Source: Ulva prolifera
Lineage: Eukaryota; Chlorophyta; Ulvophyceae; Ulvales; Ulvaceae
NCBI GenBank assembly: GCA_023078555.1
Contig: CM041203.1
Coordinates: 2,371,481-2,435,480 of the forward strand
Direction of reading: 5' to 3'
DNA: 64,000 nucleotides
Shown here: positions 48,092 to 60,666 of the stretch, piece after piece
Layout of the letters: every line of letters begins with the position of its first letter
Numbering within the stretch: position 1 is the first letter of the stretch
The notes under the pieces: generated by a model
Told to the model about the DNA's origin: nothing
Database searches by the model: none
Seen by the model: the letters and a program-made list of their open reading frames with translations, nothing else
Made by a program: the position numbers and the translations under genes

Positions 48092-50557
48092 GGCTGCGCC
48101 TGAGCTGTTGGAAAGCCGCCTCATCAGGCCTGCTGCGTGTGTGTGTGCAGCTTAGATTCAAGCTGTGCAAGCCTCTGAGAGCTGCGGCTGACGTGCTCCA
48201 GCGCCTGCGAAATGGGGGCTATGTGTAGAGTGTTGTTTGGCTCCCAGCCATGCATTCATTCACGGTCAATGGCGGCGATGCGCTGACTCGATCAGATCAG
48301 TCCGAGCCTGGCTGATGGGTGACACCTGCGGGACCACCTATGGGACTGTTCCGAGTGTCCACGCTCCTGACCAACGTGGGTCTGGCTGTGGAATATGTAT
48401 TGTTCCGGGTAGTCGAGAGCTGCATCCACCGTGTGGGGTATCTGTACCATAGCGGTGCAACCTGTCCGACCAATCCCTTACGTTGAGACCGGCTTACATG
48501 CCCAGAAGTTTCTGCCCAGAACGTTGCCCCAAATTATGTCTATCCAGAGAGACTGATGCAACATAAGCAAAATTTCTGCCATGCAACTGTCAAGCACAGG
48601 CCGGTGCTTGTTTGTCAGAGCAGGGCATGTCCTATGTCTCACAACCTCCAAACAAATCGTGGTCCACTGGAATACATGGGTGAATGTGAGAAATTGTGCC
48701 ACACTGATGCCTGTGCAATGGTAATGCTACATGTTGCTGGCTTGTGCATGCCATGGGCTGCACAGCCATCGATGCCTAGCACCTGCTTAAGGTTGATGCA
48801 CCAGCACTTGCTGAGCACAGGCACAGGCTGCTTGCTACAAACTGCAACACACTGTGGTAATACACAGGGGAAAAATGTGGGAGTTCTGCGCTGGGTAGTC
48901 ATCGTCTGGACATGTCCATGCAGATATCAACAGCATTGCATCACATCACAGACCCAAGTATATATGCAAAGCAACCTTTTCATCGGAAATCGCGAATCCG
49001 TTGCTCTCTTCACCCAATCGTGATCGTGAGATCAGCACCACATAGGCGCAATCGCATGTGGTTATGGGCCAGGCTCGCCGGGGGGGGCACTTCTGCTGGA
49101 CAATGGGGCAGAGGTAACAGGCCAGCGGCCAACACGCTCATGCGCGAGTCGACACCTCTGCACGGCGCCCAGCTGGCACCGTCCGCCACAGTATGCAGCC
49201 CCTGTCCCATGGAGGACATATGCACTGCAGCTGGTACTAGTACATATATCCTCCCGCTCAAGTGCACGTCACAGCCTGGCGCCACCCGCCCCGGCCAGCA
49301 CGGAGGATGACAGCATGCGCCTGCACTGGCCAATGATGACAATCCAGTGGTAAAATCACTGAACTACTGAATTGCCAAAGCGATCTTCAACAAGGGCACG
49401 ACCACCACCCACCCTCACGTCCGTGCACAGCGGCTTTGCACACAGCACCCAGAACACTGACGGCCACACTGATTCCACTGAGATGTGTGATGCTGGAAAC
49501 ATCCCGTTCTCAGGTCTGATGTCGGCTGCTGTGTGTGCCTGACTCGCCTGGCTTTTGACATCATGCAGGTAATGGTATCTGGCGTGTGTCTGGCATGTGC
49601 CCTGTATGCGCAATCCCAGAGATCTCCTGGGCTTTCCTGGTCTCTGGCAGAGATACCTTCTGCACTGGCATGCGGGCTGTCCAGTTGGTGATGGCTTTGC
49701 CGAGGTGTGTCCTGGTGCCCCTTCGGGCGCAGATGCGCCACTCCTGCGCCCCCACACAGTCCTGTCAGGATGCAGTCGTGGCTGCGAGTGTGAGTGTTGA
49801 TGGTTCGTGTATGTAAGTGATGTGACAGCCTCTTGGTGTGTGGAGGTCGATGCCCATGGAATGTTGCCTGATCTGGCCTTTGTTTATACGACATCTACTC
49901 TTGAGAACAGAGCACAGAATTCTGGAACACTGCTGGCAGATACAGCCATACAGCACCGTGACACGCAGCCTCAGAAGGGGAATGGACTGGCATCCTGTCG
50001 ATGAGGCGGTTTTGAGTGATGTGGGCCATGCGGCTGGGCGGGCTGCGTTTACCGCGACTGCGAGCGATGTTCAATGCAAAGTGCATTCAACATGCCTGCA
50101 GATGATGCGAGTGACGTGAGGTCCAACGGCCCGCTGACCGACGACTACATTGCTCACCTTGCTACTGAGAGTGCAACACATGTTGCCTGGTTTGTAGCCT
50201 GGGCTTGCCAGGCGTTGGCGATTGACCACAGCTGGCCGCATGCGCAACGCGCGATCACCAGCACCACAAACTGCGCCAGGTATTGGCAGATAAAATACGT
50301 CTTGCCTGCTTCAGGGAAGATAATTTGCACAACCGGTTGTATGCTGCCGTACGTGACTCCGATCGCTCGGGCGAGAGGTGCAAGCCGATCGGTCGTGCGC
50401 ATGCATGCGCTGGCACACAGGCGGTGGTGATCGCCGTCAATCACATCCAGCGTTACGTTGCGTCCTTTGGCCCGCAGCGCTACCAATATAAAGGCAGGGA
50501 CCTGGATAGCTGCATGTCAAGCATCTGTCAGACCTGATTTGAACAAGACATCGGCAC
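48092..50557. other. Long intergenic region, no supported gene
   Basis: About 2.5 kb separates the desaturase stop from the helicase start. Open frames are short, overlap on both strands and carry no recognisable motifs. A possible decayed copy of the palindromic element lies at 49338-49377. Confidence 0.5.
49338..49377. repeat. Possible decayed copy of the palindromic element
   Basis: GACAATCCAGTGGTA on the left and ATCACTG followed by ATTGCCA on the right match the ends of the elements at 234-627 and 61420-61464, but the arms are degraded. No target duplication is visible. Chance resemblance cannot be excluded. Confidence 0.35.
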
Positions 50558-53500
50558 ATGCCGTCCCTCAGCGCATCCGGGGAAATGCCGCCGGACGACC
50601 AGGGCGAGGCAAAGACGTGCGTCTCGAATCCATGTAATGCTCATTTGTGAATTTGTTGCCTCCTGGAGGTGGCTGTGCATGCCCGAAGCTCTGCAGGCCT
50701 TGGAAGAAGGTGGCTGTGCAAGATGAGTTCTTGCTGGGTCTGACTGAGCCAGGCTTCCAAGACCTCGAAATACTCGACACTAGCGATTATACGATTGTTG
50801 GAGATGACATTCGGGCGCTCATCCAAAGGGCTGATGAAGCGGCCGCCCTCAGGTGTGCACACGCCGCAAGCCGTACAGCCTGCCGCGAGCTGGTGACGGA
50901 CGATGTATATCACGGTGGCTGAAGAAGTCAACCTGATTGACGGGAGCGGCATGTGTGAAGCAAAGGAAGCGAAGACAAGGACGGATCGACTCCTGCGAAG
51001 CCAAAGAAGAAGAAGAAGAGAAAGAAGGCCAACGCTTCGAAGAAATCAGCCGGCATCGGCAAAGACGACGATGGCACAGATCACCAAGTGGATGAACTCT
51101 TGGCTCGAGTCTCTGCGCTGGAGGCCGAGAACGATCACCTCCGCAAGTCTTCAGGAACAGAAGAGCCAGTCGATGGCTCCACACCACCAGAAGCGTCTGC
51201 AGCAGCTCCGGAGGTCGACATGTCAGCATGGGACGACTACGGCCTCCACGACCTCGTCATCAGCTCCCTCGCAAAGCAGAACTTCACAGCTCCCACCGAC
51301 ATCCAACACGAGTGCCTACCAGCAGCCATCATGGGCAATGCAGACATCGTCGGCGCAGCACAAACGGTACGCCCACACACCCCGTACCTCCTCCTTCCGT
51401 ACCTCGACCCACTGCCTTTCCTCAAAACACAGCGCTGCTGTCGTGCAGGGGTCCGGGAAGACGCTCGCATTTGGCCTACCCATCATCAACTTCCTCGTAA
51501 AAGAAGCTCAAGCACGAGCCGAAGAGGCCGCAGACGAGCCCGACGCCAAGCCAGATTCCGACACACCCGAGCCGTCTGGCACCGACGCGCGCTCCTCCCT
51601 CCGCGCCCTCATCCTCTGCCCCACACGCGAGCTCGCCCTGCAAGTCGCTGACCACCTCAGCGCCATCGCGAAGCCCCTCTGCATCCGCGTCGCCGCCATT
51701 GTTGGCGGCATCTCTGTCCAGAAGCAGGCACGGCTGCTCCGCTACCGCCCCCCGATCGTCGTGGCCACCCCCGGCCGCCTCTGGGACCTCATGCGCTCCG
51801 GCGCGCAGCACGTCGCGTGCCTCCGCCACCTCGCCTTTCTCACGCTCGATGAAGCCGACCGCATGGTCGCCCGTGGCCACTATGAGGAGCTCACGCACAT
51901 CCTCTCGCACATCCCGAAGCGCCGTGAAGCTCTGCTCGGCAAGCGGCGCGGCGCCGCGGACCCAGAGTCGCGGGCGGACGGCGTCGTGGAGACGCATTCC
52001 GGTGCGGCCGGGGACTCGGTGCTGACTCAGCAGGCCACGCTGGCCGGCACGCTGCGCACGTACGTCTTCTCGGCGACGCTGACGCTGCCGGACGGCGTGA
52101 AGGCGCGGCTGCAGCGCGGGAAGGGCGGCTCGAAGGGCTCGAGCGCCGGGGCGACGCTGGAGAGCCTCATGGAGACGCTCGACTTCCGCGGCAAGCCAAA
52201 GGCACGCCCCCCCACGCCTCAATCCCCCTGCGGTCCGGCCATCTAGCTGGCAGGGGTGCCTGTATCTCTCCTTGCATGGTTGATGGCACAGGCTGTGCGA
52301 GGCCGCTTTGCAGTGCCTGTTTTGACGCTCGAGGGGAGCAATGATGAATGTAGTCTCGTTCGTCCGACTCCACGATCCACCAAATCGTGATTTATCATGT
52401 GGACAAACAATTACCACCCATAGCCTGAGCCCCCCTCGCGTCCCCTGTCCTCCGTCGCCACCTGCCCGCCCATGATCCCACATCGGGGTCTCAAACCAGG
52501 CTGAGCCAACATCGCCGCACAACCGCTCGGCCGTTCTGCAGATCGCGGATCTCACGGCGGAGCGCAAGATCGCGAGCAAGGTGGTGGAGGCGTTCGCGGA
52601 GTGCTCGCAGGAGGGCCGCGACGACGTGCTCTACTACCTCCTGCACATGCACCCTGGGCGCACGCTCGTCTTCCTCAACACCATCAGCAGCGTGCGCCGC
52701 GTTGCCGCGATGCTCAAGGCCCTCGACATCAACGCCCAGGTGCGCGCCCCGCCCTGCTCTCCGCGCACCTGCCTCCATGCGTGCCAGGGCCTGACTCTGG
52801 TGCGGGAACGCCTTCCGCAGGCATCGAAGCTGCTCCAGTGTGCTGTGTACACGGCTCCAAATGCTGGATCTGCTCAGCATGTGTGTGCTGTGCTTTGCTG
52901 CACTTCCACTGAGTGAGGAGCACAGATGCGTGCGTGACCCCGGCCGTCCCATGTGTGCAGGTGCTGCACGCGCAGCAGCAGCAGCGGCAGCGGATGAAGG
53001 CGCTCGCGCGGTTCCGGGCGGACTCGACGGGGGTGCTCATCGCGACGGACGTCGCGGCCCGCGGCCTCGACGTCCCGGACGTCGCCATGGTCGTGCAGTA
53101 TCAGCTGCCCCCGACGGCCGACACGTACATCCACCGCGCTGGCCGCACCGCCCGCGCCGGCGCGGAGGGCGTCTGCGTGTCGCTCGTCGTGCCCAGCGAG
53201 TCGGCGCGGTTCTCGGCGCTCCATACTGCGCTCGGCCGGCCGCCGCCGCGGGAGTTCCCGGTCGATGCCGCGTTGCTCGCAGATGTGCATGCGCGCGTGC
53301 GGCTGGCACTGCGGGTGGACGAGCTGGAGCGCACGGAGCGGAAGGAGACTGCGGACAGCAACTGGCGGCACCGCAATGCGGAGGCTATTGGTGCGCTGCT
53401 GTCCTCGTCTTGCGGCGTGCACGAATCATCAGGGTCTTGCCAGGGAGAGGCCGTGTAGAATTGCAGATTCCAGCCCCCGGCGGCGGTCGGTGCCAGCACG

Positions 53501-54209
53501 GGGTCCTACTTTTACACCTGCAGACATCGACTGGCATGCATACCTATTCCCATGCTGAGCCCCGCGCGCTGATGCATGGGAAGCCATTGCCTCACATACC
53601 CCCGCACAGCCGCGTCCCTCGTCCACGAGTTCAGCTCAATGACTGACCTGGCTGGCGGTGTGTGCAGGTGTTGACCTGGATGAGGGGCCGTCGGGGCACG
53701 AGAAGGGGCCCAAGGTGCGCGGCATGTCTGATGCGAAGCTCGCGAAGAAGCTGCGTGCGGAGCTGCAGGCGATGCTGGCGCAGCCGCTGCGGCAGCGCAT
53801 GAACAGCAAGTTCTTCACCGGCGGCACCTCGCAAGCGGTCGCGAGGTCTCTCGCCGCGGCCGGCACCGCCGCAGGCGCGCCCGGCACAGATGCGGCCGGG
53901 GGTGAGGGAGCAGGGGACACAAATGCGCGGGTCGCGGTTGTGGACGCCGCGGCGATGCGGGAGAGTGTGGCGGAGGCTCAGCGTGTCGTGCAGCGGCGGG
54001 CGCCGGGGGCGCAGGCGGGGGGGAAGAAGCGGAAGCACAAGGTGATGACGATGGCGCAGCACCAGGCGGCGGCGCTGCAGAGTGCGCTGGTGGCGAAGCG
54101 GCTGCGGAAGGCGCGCAAGGAGGTGGCTGGGAGTGCCCAGCTGCTGCGGGGCGAGGGTGGCCAGGGGGCGCTGGCCGCGATCCGGGCCGCTGGGCGTGCT
54201 GTGCTGTAG
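50558..54209 (+). CDS. DDX24: DEAD-box RNA helicase, DDX24/MAK5 family
   Basis: Members of this family are nucleolar ATP-dependent RNA helicases needed for 60S ribosomal-subunit assembly. Exons are 50558-50616, 50697-50852, 50961-51366, 51449-52201, 52542-52739, 52961-53390 and 53668-54209, giving ~847 residues. The N-terminus has PWKKVAVQDEFLLGL, a family signature, then a lysine-rich block (KPKKKKKRKKA) that could act as a nuclear signal. Helicase motifs are GAAQT joined to GSGKT, PTRELALQ, TPGRL, DEAD (~341-344), VFSATL, RTLVFLNT, ATDVAARGLD and HRAGRTAR (~582-589). The insert between motifs II and III is typical of DDX24/MAK5. The intron after 52201 starts GCACGC: only a GC donor restores the conserved RGKPK-IADLT junction. 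The second intron would use an AAG acceptor, so that boundary is less certain. Confidence 0.94.
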
Positions 54210-54980
54210 CGCGGTTACAGTGCTGCGAAGAGGATGCCTTTGTTGCTGTTCAGAGGCTGGCTGGCAGAGCTGTGGGATTGTATGAGGGCCACCAGCGTAG
54301 ACATTGTCTGTATCTGCATGCTGTGCTTTAGACTGAGTGCTGTGTGGATATGTCGTTGCTGGCAGGGGTGCGTTTCTGTTGCTCGTGGAGATATGAATGC
54401 ATCCAATGTGCTGAGTGGTGCGTTTGTGTGTATGCCAGTATCAGTTGTAATGCAACTGAAGGCTGGAGCATTTGCGATAGAAATGCGTAGTGCCCGAGGG
54501 CAACATCTGAGCCGATGATCAGGTGGAGTCAAAACTGCACTGAGCTTAATTCTCATGTGCATTTGGCATGGGCTGATGGGCGCGCCCGCATTGTGCTGTT
54601 CGCCTACAGCATCGGATGTTACAAGCACGAGTCTACCAGCATGGGGCTGTGCTGCTGTGTCGGCTGCCATCATTGCCACCGACACCTACGACCATGGCCA
54701 GGCACAGAACACAGAAATGTGGTTTCGAACCATTCTACATGGCTTCATTTAGCGTCTCCAACCTCCAGGTCATCTGTCGGGATGCTGATTGTTGTAATAC
54801 ATATTGTACCAGTTATCGGGACCTTCGCTCTGCATAGCTGCGTTGCAACGGTTCTGATGTGGGCCCATGTAACAAGACGGTCAGCCGCGCTGCATAGAGG
54901 GACGGCCTGACTCGCAGCTGTGTCAGCTGCACACATTTACACTGACAACCTTGCACGCCGACCAATTGCCGGACCCCGCA
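54210..54980. other. Spacer between helicase and BTB-LRR genes
   Basis: This holds the helicase 3' UTR and the promoter of the next plus-strand gene. No coding segment, RNA gene or repeat was recognised. Confidence 0.55.
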
Positions 54981-57291
54981 ATGCCGGGCTGTGATCACCC
55001 AGTGCACTTGTCAGGCTCGGCGCCTTTTGAAATCGGCTGCGGCCAAATCTTCTTCTACGATGTCATTGAAAGCGATGCCATGTCTCGGAGCAGCGTCTTG
55101 TCCTGTGTTGCGGAAGGTGGCGGTGAAGCCAAGCTGCCGCAGTCGGTCACAGTTTCTGAGTTCCGGAAATGGCTGACTGCTGTGACAGACAGTGATGTGG
55201 TGTATCGGAACAGGTCGTTCGCTTCCATGTGCACCATAGTCAAGGTCGCGCCTGCCTCTCCTTGCTCGTCCCCCTCACGACAGCTGTGCACAGCTGCTGA
55301 CCACCAATGGCGTGTACCTATCTTCGTCCGGATCGGTGTGCAATAGCTTATCACAGTGTCTGATCGAGCTGTGATTGCGTAGCGGCATGCTGCAGGTCGC
55401 AGATGCGGTAGACGACGTGCTCATTGATGGCTGGGTCCACATTGCCGCGGAAGCGCTGAGGAATCATGCGCTTTCCTCAGTTTCAGGGCAGATCAGACGT
55501 GACGTATCAGATGGCCTGACTCTGCTTTCTGACCAGCTGCGGCACCGACTCCTTGAGGCAGCTGCTTTTGATACGCTGCAGCTTGATCGCTTGCTAGACT
55601 TCCTTCCGACAGGCCTGCATGCCGCGGTGCTTGCAGCAATGATCACGAGAGACAAGGGATTCCAGATGCCTCTTGCTTCCGCATCGTGTCCTGCTCTCAA
55701 GGCCCTGGCGTCCCTGCCAGCGTCGCCCCCGTCTTTGCTGGCACTCCACGTTGATGAAGACAGAGTCACACAGAACATCGGGCCTGAGGTTTGGTCGTGT
55801 CTGGCTCAAGCTCTGCACCATCACTCAGGCCTCACCAGTCTTACGCTGTGTCTATCGCCCAGCACCGCCACCTTCTCGCAGTCAAAACTTCTGCCACACA
55901 TTGCCATGCTCACGTCCCTCCGATACCTGGATCTACAAGGGTGCATGACCCCGGAGGACAGCTCAGCAGCTCTGCGAGGAACCCTCCAACACCTGAAGCA
56001 GCTGCATGCCTTTAGGCTGAGACTGTCAGAAAAGCTCGGCACCTCCTCCCAGAAGCGCCCGCGGGATCGGGAAGCACGACCACGCCACTGCCTCACCAGC
56101 ATGCTCTCCACAGCCGCAGCCCTAACCTCCCTCCACATTCACGTTGACCAATGGGTCTCTCACAAACACCGGGGCTGCTTCATGGCAGCAGCTCCTCTGC
56201 GCCTGCCACGGCTTGTTCAAATGACAGCCATCTTTGGCAATAGTTCCAACGGCGCCGGCGAGGCCAGGGCAGCCGAGAGCTGCAGCACCGATGTCAAACT
56301 GGCCGCCTGCTTCTTCAGCAATCTCACCGCTCCTCTCACCAGCCTCACGCTCGGTGAGGTCGGTCTGCAAGCCCCGACATCCATACCGGCCGCCGCTGCC
56401 GTGGCCGCAGGTCGACTCCTCCACAGCCTCGCAGCCTTCAGGCAGCTGCGCTGCCTCAGCGCCGCGCTGCCAGCTGTCAAAAGCCGCCGCGATGGCGTCC
56501 GCCCCGCACTCACCGCGGCCCTGCCCAGACTGTTTGCGTCTCTCCGGCAGCTCCAGAGCTGCTCCGCCTCGGCCACAAGCAGCATGCTGCAGCGTATCGT
56601 GCCGCTGCTGACCACGACCGCACTCACCAAGCTCCACCTGTGGGCCACCGACGCGCACGCGGCATCGGCAGACTTCTTCCAGCATGTCAGTCAGCTTAAC
56701 CTGCGAGATCTCAGCCTGCACGTCCACGCGGACCCTCCCACGCCCTTCGCCCTCGCTGCCCTCACCTCCCACACGCACCTGACGATGCTGCGCTTGTGCG
56801 GCTGGCGCTCCATCTGTCCCGACGCAGACTGGCAGGCACTCGCGGCCGTGACATGCCTTCAGGCGCTGTGCCTAGGCGGCGATGCCGCATGCGATCCCGG
56901 CGCCCGGGTGCCGCCGGAGTGCACAGCCTCGCTGCATGCACTCAGCGCCCTGACGTCCCTGACCGTCGTGACACCAGACGGCGACGACGACGTGGTGGGG
57001 AGCGGCCTTACGGCGGAGCCGCTGCCGGCGTTGCAGGAGCTGGAGCTGGCTCTTTATGAACCGTTCGATAACGTTCGGGAACTGGCCCGCTACGTGGCCA
57101 CGTTGCCCGCACTGAGACGGCTGAAGCTGGCCCTCCGCCACTCGGAGTCCTATGCAGATAATCATTGGCTCGGGGATGATGACCCCGAGCGGCCCGAGGC
57201 TCGGTTCCGTGCGGCCGAGGACTGCATCTCCAGCGCCGCTGCCGCCGCGGGCGTCGAGCTGACGATTGAAGCTCACGTTGGCGCCATGTGA
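54981..57291 (+). CDS. BTB/POZ-like leucine-rich repeat protein
   Basis: Two exons, 54981-55244 and 55396-57291, join in phase 0 to encode 719 residues. The first ~100 residues resemble a BTB/SKP1-like fold: IFFYDVIESDAMSRSSVLS, LPQSVTVSEFRKWL, and IVKVADAVDDV across the splice. The rest contains at least ten leucine-rich repeats spaced about 25-60 residues apart, for example LTSLRYLDLQGC, LTSLTLGEVGL, LTKLHLWATD, LRDLSLHVH, LQALCLGGD, LQELELALYE and LRRLKLALRH. No kinase, NB-ARC or transmembrane segment is present. BTB proteins often act as substrate adaptors of cullin-3 ligases and LRRs bind partners, so an adaptor role is inferred but not shown. Exon 2 is unusually long for this genome (1.9 kb), and the codons are GC-rich. 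Confidence 0.75.
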
Positions 57292-57916
57292 CCGTCGGGG
57301 CTCGGCGGTTCCCACACGCACTCACGCATGCGCATGTGGGAATCGTGCGTGGCGATGGCATGTCCATTTCCACACGACAGCAGCACTCGCGCATGCGGAT
57401 GTGGTGCGCTCTTTTTGTACTGGCTGTGGCGACCCGCTGCGATGCTGCTGCCGTTCTCCGTCATGTTCGCCTGACACTAGACGTGCTCCCGCTACGTGTC
57501 TCGCGTCATGCTGGGCCCGCTGTGGAAGTTTGTATATGGACCTCTCCGCCGTGGCCTCTGCGGCGTCTACAGGGGGCGCTGCTGGGCATGCCGCGCTGCG
57601 GTGACTTTCTGCTGTTGCCGCAGGGCTCTGTCCTTGCCTCAGCTGCATGCATGTCTTTTCGTTCGCACGTGGCCCGGTTGCACTTCGTTCTCATGCGCCA
57701 CGCTCTCGCCAGCCGCATTTCCCGCGGGGCGCCCATGATCTCCGCCTTTGTCACGGCTACAAGCACTCAGCCTCGGTCCGTAAGTGCACCGGCCGCGGCG
57801 GCGGGTGTCGGTGCTGCCCTGCAACTACACGCCGCCCGCTCAGCCACGCCCTGTGTGTCTGCCATGCTGTGATCGGGTCTCTGACGTGGGTGTACGTCTT
57901 CTGCCGTGCGTGCATT

Positions 57917-58240
57917 GGGGCGTTGCCATGCTTGTGCGTTGCCCTGGCGGTGCGCCCGGCCACTCCGGCTTTGTCACGGTGTCACACCACCTGCTCAGGG
58001 GCGTTGCCATGCTTGTGCGTTGCCCTGGCGGTGCGCCCGGCCACTCCGGCTTTGTCACGGTGTCACACCACCTGCTCAGGGGCGTTGCCATGCTTGTGCG
58101 TTGCCCTGGTGGTGCTACCGGCCACTCCGGCTTTGTCCTTGTGTCACACCACCTGCTCAGGGGCGTTGCCATGCTTGTTCGTTGCCCTGGCGGGGCTACC
58201 GGCCACTCCGACTTTGTCACGGTGTCACACCACCTGCTCA
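57917..58240 (+). repeat. 81-bp tandem repeat, four copies
   Basis: The unit begins GGGGCGTTGCCATGCTTG and ends CACCACCTGCTCA. Copies start at 57917, 57998, 58079 and 58160. Copies 1 and 2 are identical; copies 3 and 4 carry a few substitutions (for example GTGCGCCC changed to GTGCTACC and GGGGCTACC). The identity of the first two suggests recent duplication or homogenisation. A translated unit would be 27 residues in any frame, with no known motif. Confidence 0.95.
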
Positions 58241-60258
58241 GCCACGGCCCCACTGTGTGCAGGGCTGCCCCATCCCTGCTCTCTGCGGTCCCCAGGCAAG
58301 GCACGGCACGGGGAGCCTCTCGTAGCAGGCAGCTCGCGCGTCCGAGACCGTGAGCAGTGCATGGACAACGTGCAGCTGCACGGCAGGTGGGTGTGAGATC
58401 CATGCACGAGGCAAGAGAAGCAGGCGAGAGGGTGTTGCTCAACGCCTCAGTGTCCATCCGGCTTCACCTTTCCTGCCTGGGGGTGGGGGTGTCAGGCCGC
58501 TGGCCAGAGGGCACAACGTCGGCTCAGATGGCACAAGCCCCACAGGCGGCACCCCGGCTGCAATGCTTCATGTACCTGACGACCGGCACATCCCGGCGCT
58601 CAGATCGTTGGCTCTTCGGTGTTTTGTTTGAGGCATTTGCGCGAGCCAGCACCTGATTGGCAACGACAAAGCACACGTTGGGTGTGCTGACCTGTGCATG
58701 ACAGCGAGTGCCGGGACGCGAGAGCGGAGTGCGTGTGGGTATGGCGTACGGGGTGGGCGGCGCTGCTGCGGCCATGCATACATGCCTGGCATGAGGCGGT
58801 GGGTGTTGCTGTTGATCGCCGCAGGCGGTGCCCCTGCTCCAACCTCAGCGAAAAGTCACGTTGCGAGAACTGGCATCGAGCACGGGTCTCCGGCGACTCG
58901 GTGCATTGGCACACGTGCGTTGCGGGTGGTTCGCCTGTGAGGACACCACCGCTCCTGCGTGAGGGCATGCATCAGGTCTGCGTGTGATGATCACAGCCTG
59001 GACGCTGTCCTGTTGTGAGTCACAACTTGTGTCGTCGCAGAGGCATGGGGCTGGTGCACGCTGTGTGACGCGCAGCTGCTGTGCCAGTCACCGCAGCAGG
59101 CTCGACACCACACCGGATGCGCCTGCGGTGTGTTTTGCGTAGGCAGTGGTTTGGATCTGCTTCCTGTGAAGGCGCGCCCGGGCTCTGCCAGAGCAGCTGC
59201 TGCGGCAGGCATGTCTTGTGAATGAGGCATTTCTTGTGAATGAGCCTCTTCATGAGCAAGCGAATCTTGGCCTCACAAATAGAGCGGGGTGAGACTGTGT
59301 TAGCGGGTGTTCATGAGGCATATGCTGTAGTTCCTGCTTGTGAGCACCGTACTAAACTTGATGCCTCGGCATGTAACGCGTACCGCTGGACTTTCCAGGT
59401 GCGCACCTAGGTATACTTTATCACGGCGTTTCGTGGTGACTGACCCAACAAAGATTAGAATTGACCTAGACCCCATGTAACGCTGGCCTCAATGTCGATG
59501 GACTCGACGTAGTACGGTACTTGGCAAAGTGCATGTCAGTGCTCCAGTGACCGATGGCTCGGGGGCGCTGTTCACGCGAGGATTGCAGTCGAACCGGTAC
59601 ACGAGGTCTCTCTGGAGGATCCGGCCACTGGCCCACACGGCAGATGCCAGTCAGCTGGCCTGCAAGTGCTCTGTCCGCCTCTGCTGTCACTGCGCACTGC
59701 GCACGGGACTGCTTGAGGCCTGCAGCGCACACATGCTGTAGAAATGCTGACACAGGCCTGTTGGTGCTGTGGACAAGCTGCTGCAGAAGCTTTGTGGCCC
59801 GAGTGCTTTGTGTTTTGTGCACTTTGGACCCATGTTGGAGTCGAGCAGCTGGACATGCACGTGGCGGCATGCCGGCCGCACGAAAGCACTTTGCTACCAG
59901 CATATGCAGACGATCTCAACGAAATGTGTGTGCGTGGCTACTAGTCCGGAAGACCTTTTTTTTGCTGTGTTTGTCTGTGCCCGTTCGTTCTGCTGTAACA
60001 CCTTCAACAGTTGCTTCGCAAGCGCATGCCAGTCGAGCTCTCGGCGACCAGATGCACAACACAGAGGCATGATCATCGTTGGCCGCTGCGTTGATGGCTG
60101 TTGCGCGGTGCAGACTCAGCAAAGGACTGCGCAGGCGAGCTGGGATGCATGCTTGCTCTAGGCATGGCGAGGTCCCGCTGCTGTAGCTGGGCATGCAGAC
60201 CTTGACAATCCACGCGATGGCCTGGGCGTGCTGTGTCCCCGTTTCTGTGCTGCAGGCG

Positions 60259-60288
60259 GTTACTGGTACCTAGGTTACTGGTACCTAG
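60259..60288. repeat. 15-bp tandem duplication
   Basis: GTTACTGGTACCTAG occurs twice back to back. Each unit contains the palindrome GGTACC. No function is evident. Confidence 0.85.
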
Positions 60289-60666
60289 CTGCAGCGGCCA
60301 TGGGTCAGCTCGGGTCGCTTTAAATCTGCGCAGGCAAGTGCTCGCACGTCGCAAATGCCGGTCATAGCGTTACGCCTCGAGATTCATCCGCACGGGAGAC
60401 TGCGCATGGTCGACGTTCAGGCTCGTGGATGATCTCACCGGATGTGTGTACACCGACATTTGAAATGGCTTGGGTGCATTTTACCCCTGCTGGTCACTCC
60501 GGAATGGGCCCGCGTCCAGACACACAATTGCCGCAACCAACAATCCGAAACATGTTCAGTGATTTATTGACGCACTACTGAGCAGCAGCCACAGTTTACG
60601 TCTCGCTCCTCTTCCCCGTTTTGAACAGCCTGTCCCAGCAGCAGTTCGGTGCCTGTACGCCTAAGC

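Larger units (their letters stand above)
57292..60666. other. Repeat-bearing intergenic region, no supported gene
   Basis: About 3.4 kb lies between the BTB-LRR stop and the proposed PSAT start. It contains the 81-bp tandem array at 57917-58240 and a 15-bp duplication at 60259-60288. Long open frames at 57647-58396 and 57784-58353 (+) and 57840-58457 (-) exist only because the 81-bp period is a multiple of three. No recognised protein segment was found. Confidence 0.55.

Noticed and set aside
52202-52246. Continuation of the helicase frame through 52246
   Set aside because: It adds a proline-rich tail and a stop before helicase motifs IV-VI. The GC-AG intron restores the family sequence.
54700-54750. 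GGTTTCGAACC, a second B-box-like word
   Set aside because: It is a self-complementary sequence with no cloverleaf on either strand.
57917-58240. CRISPR array
   Set aside because: The units are contiguous 81-bp copies with no unique spacers, in a eukaryotic genome.
57784-58353. Long plus-strand open frames across the 81-bp repeats, and a 205-codon minus-strand frame over the same bases
   Set aside because: All frames are open because the repeat period is a multiple of three without stops. No domain or splice support favours one.
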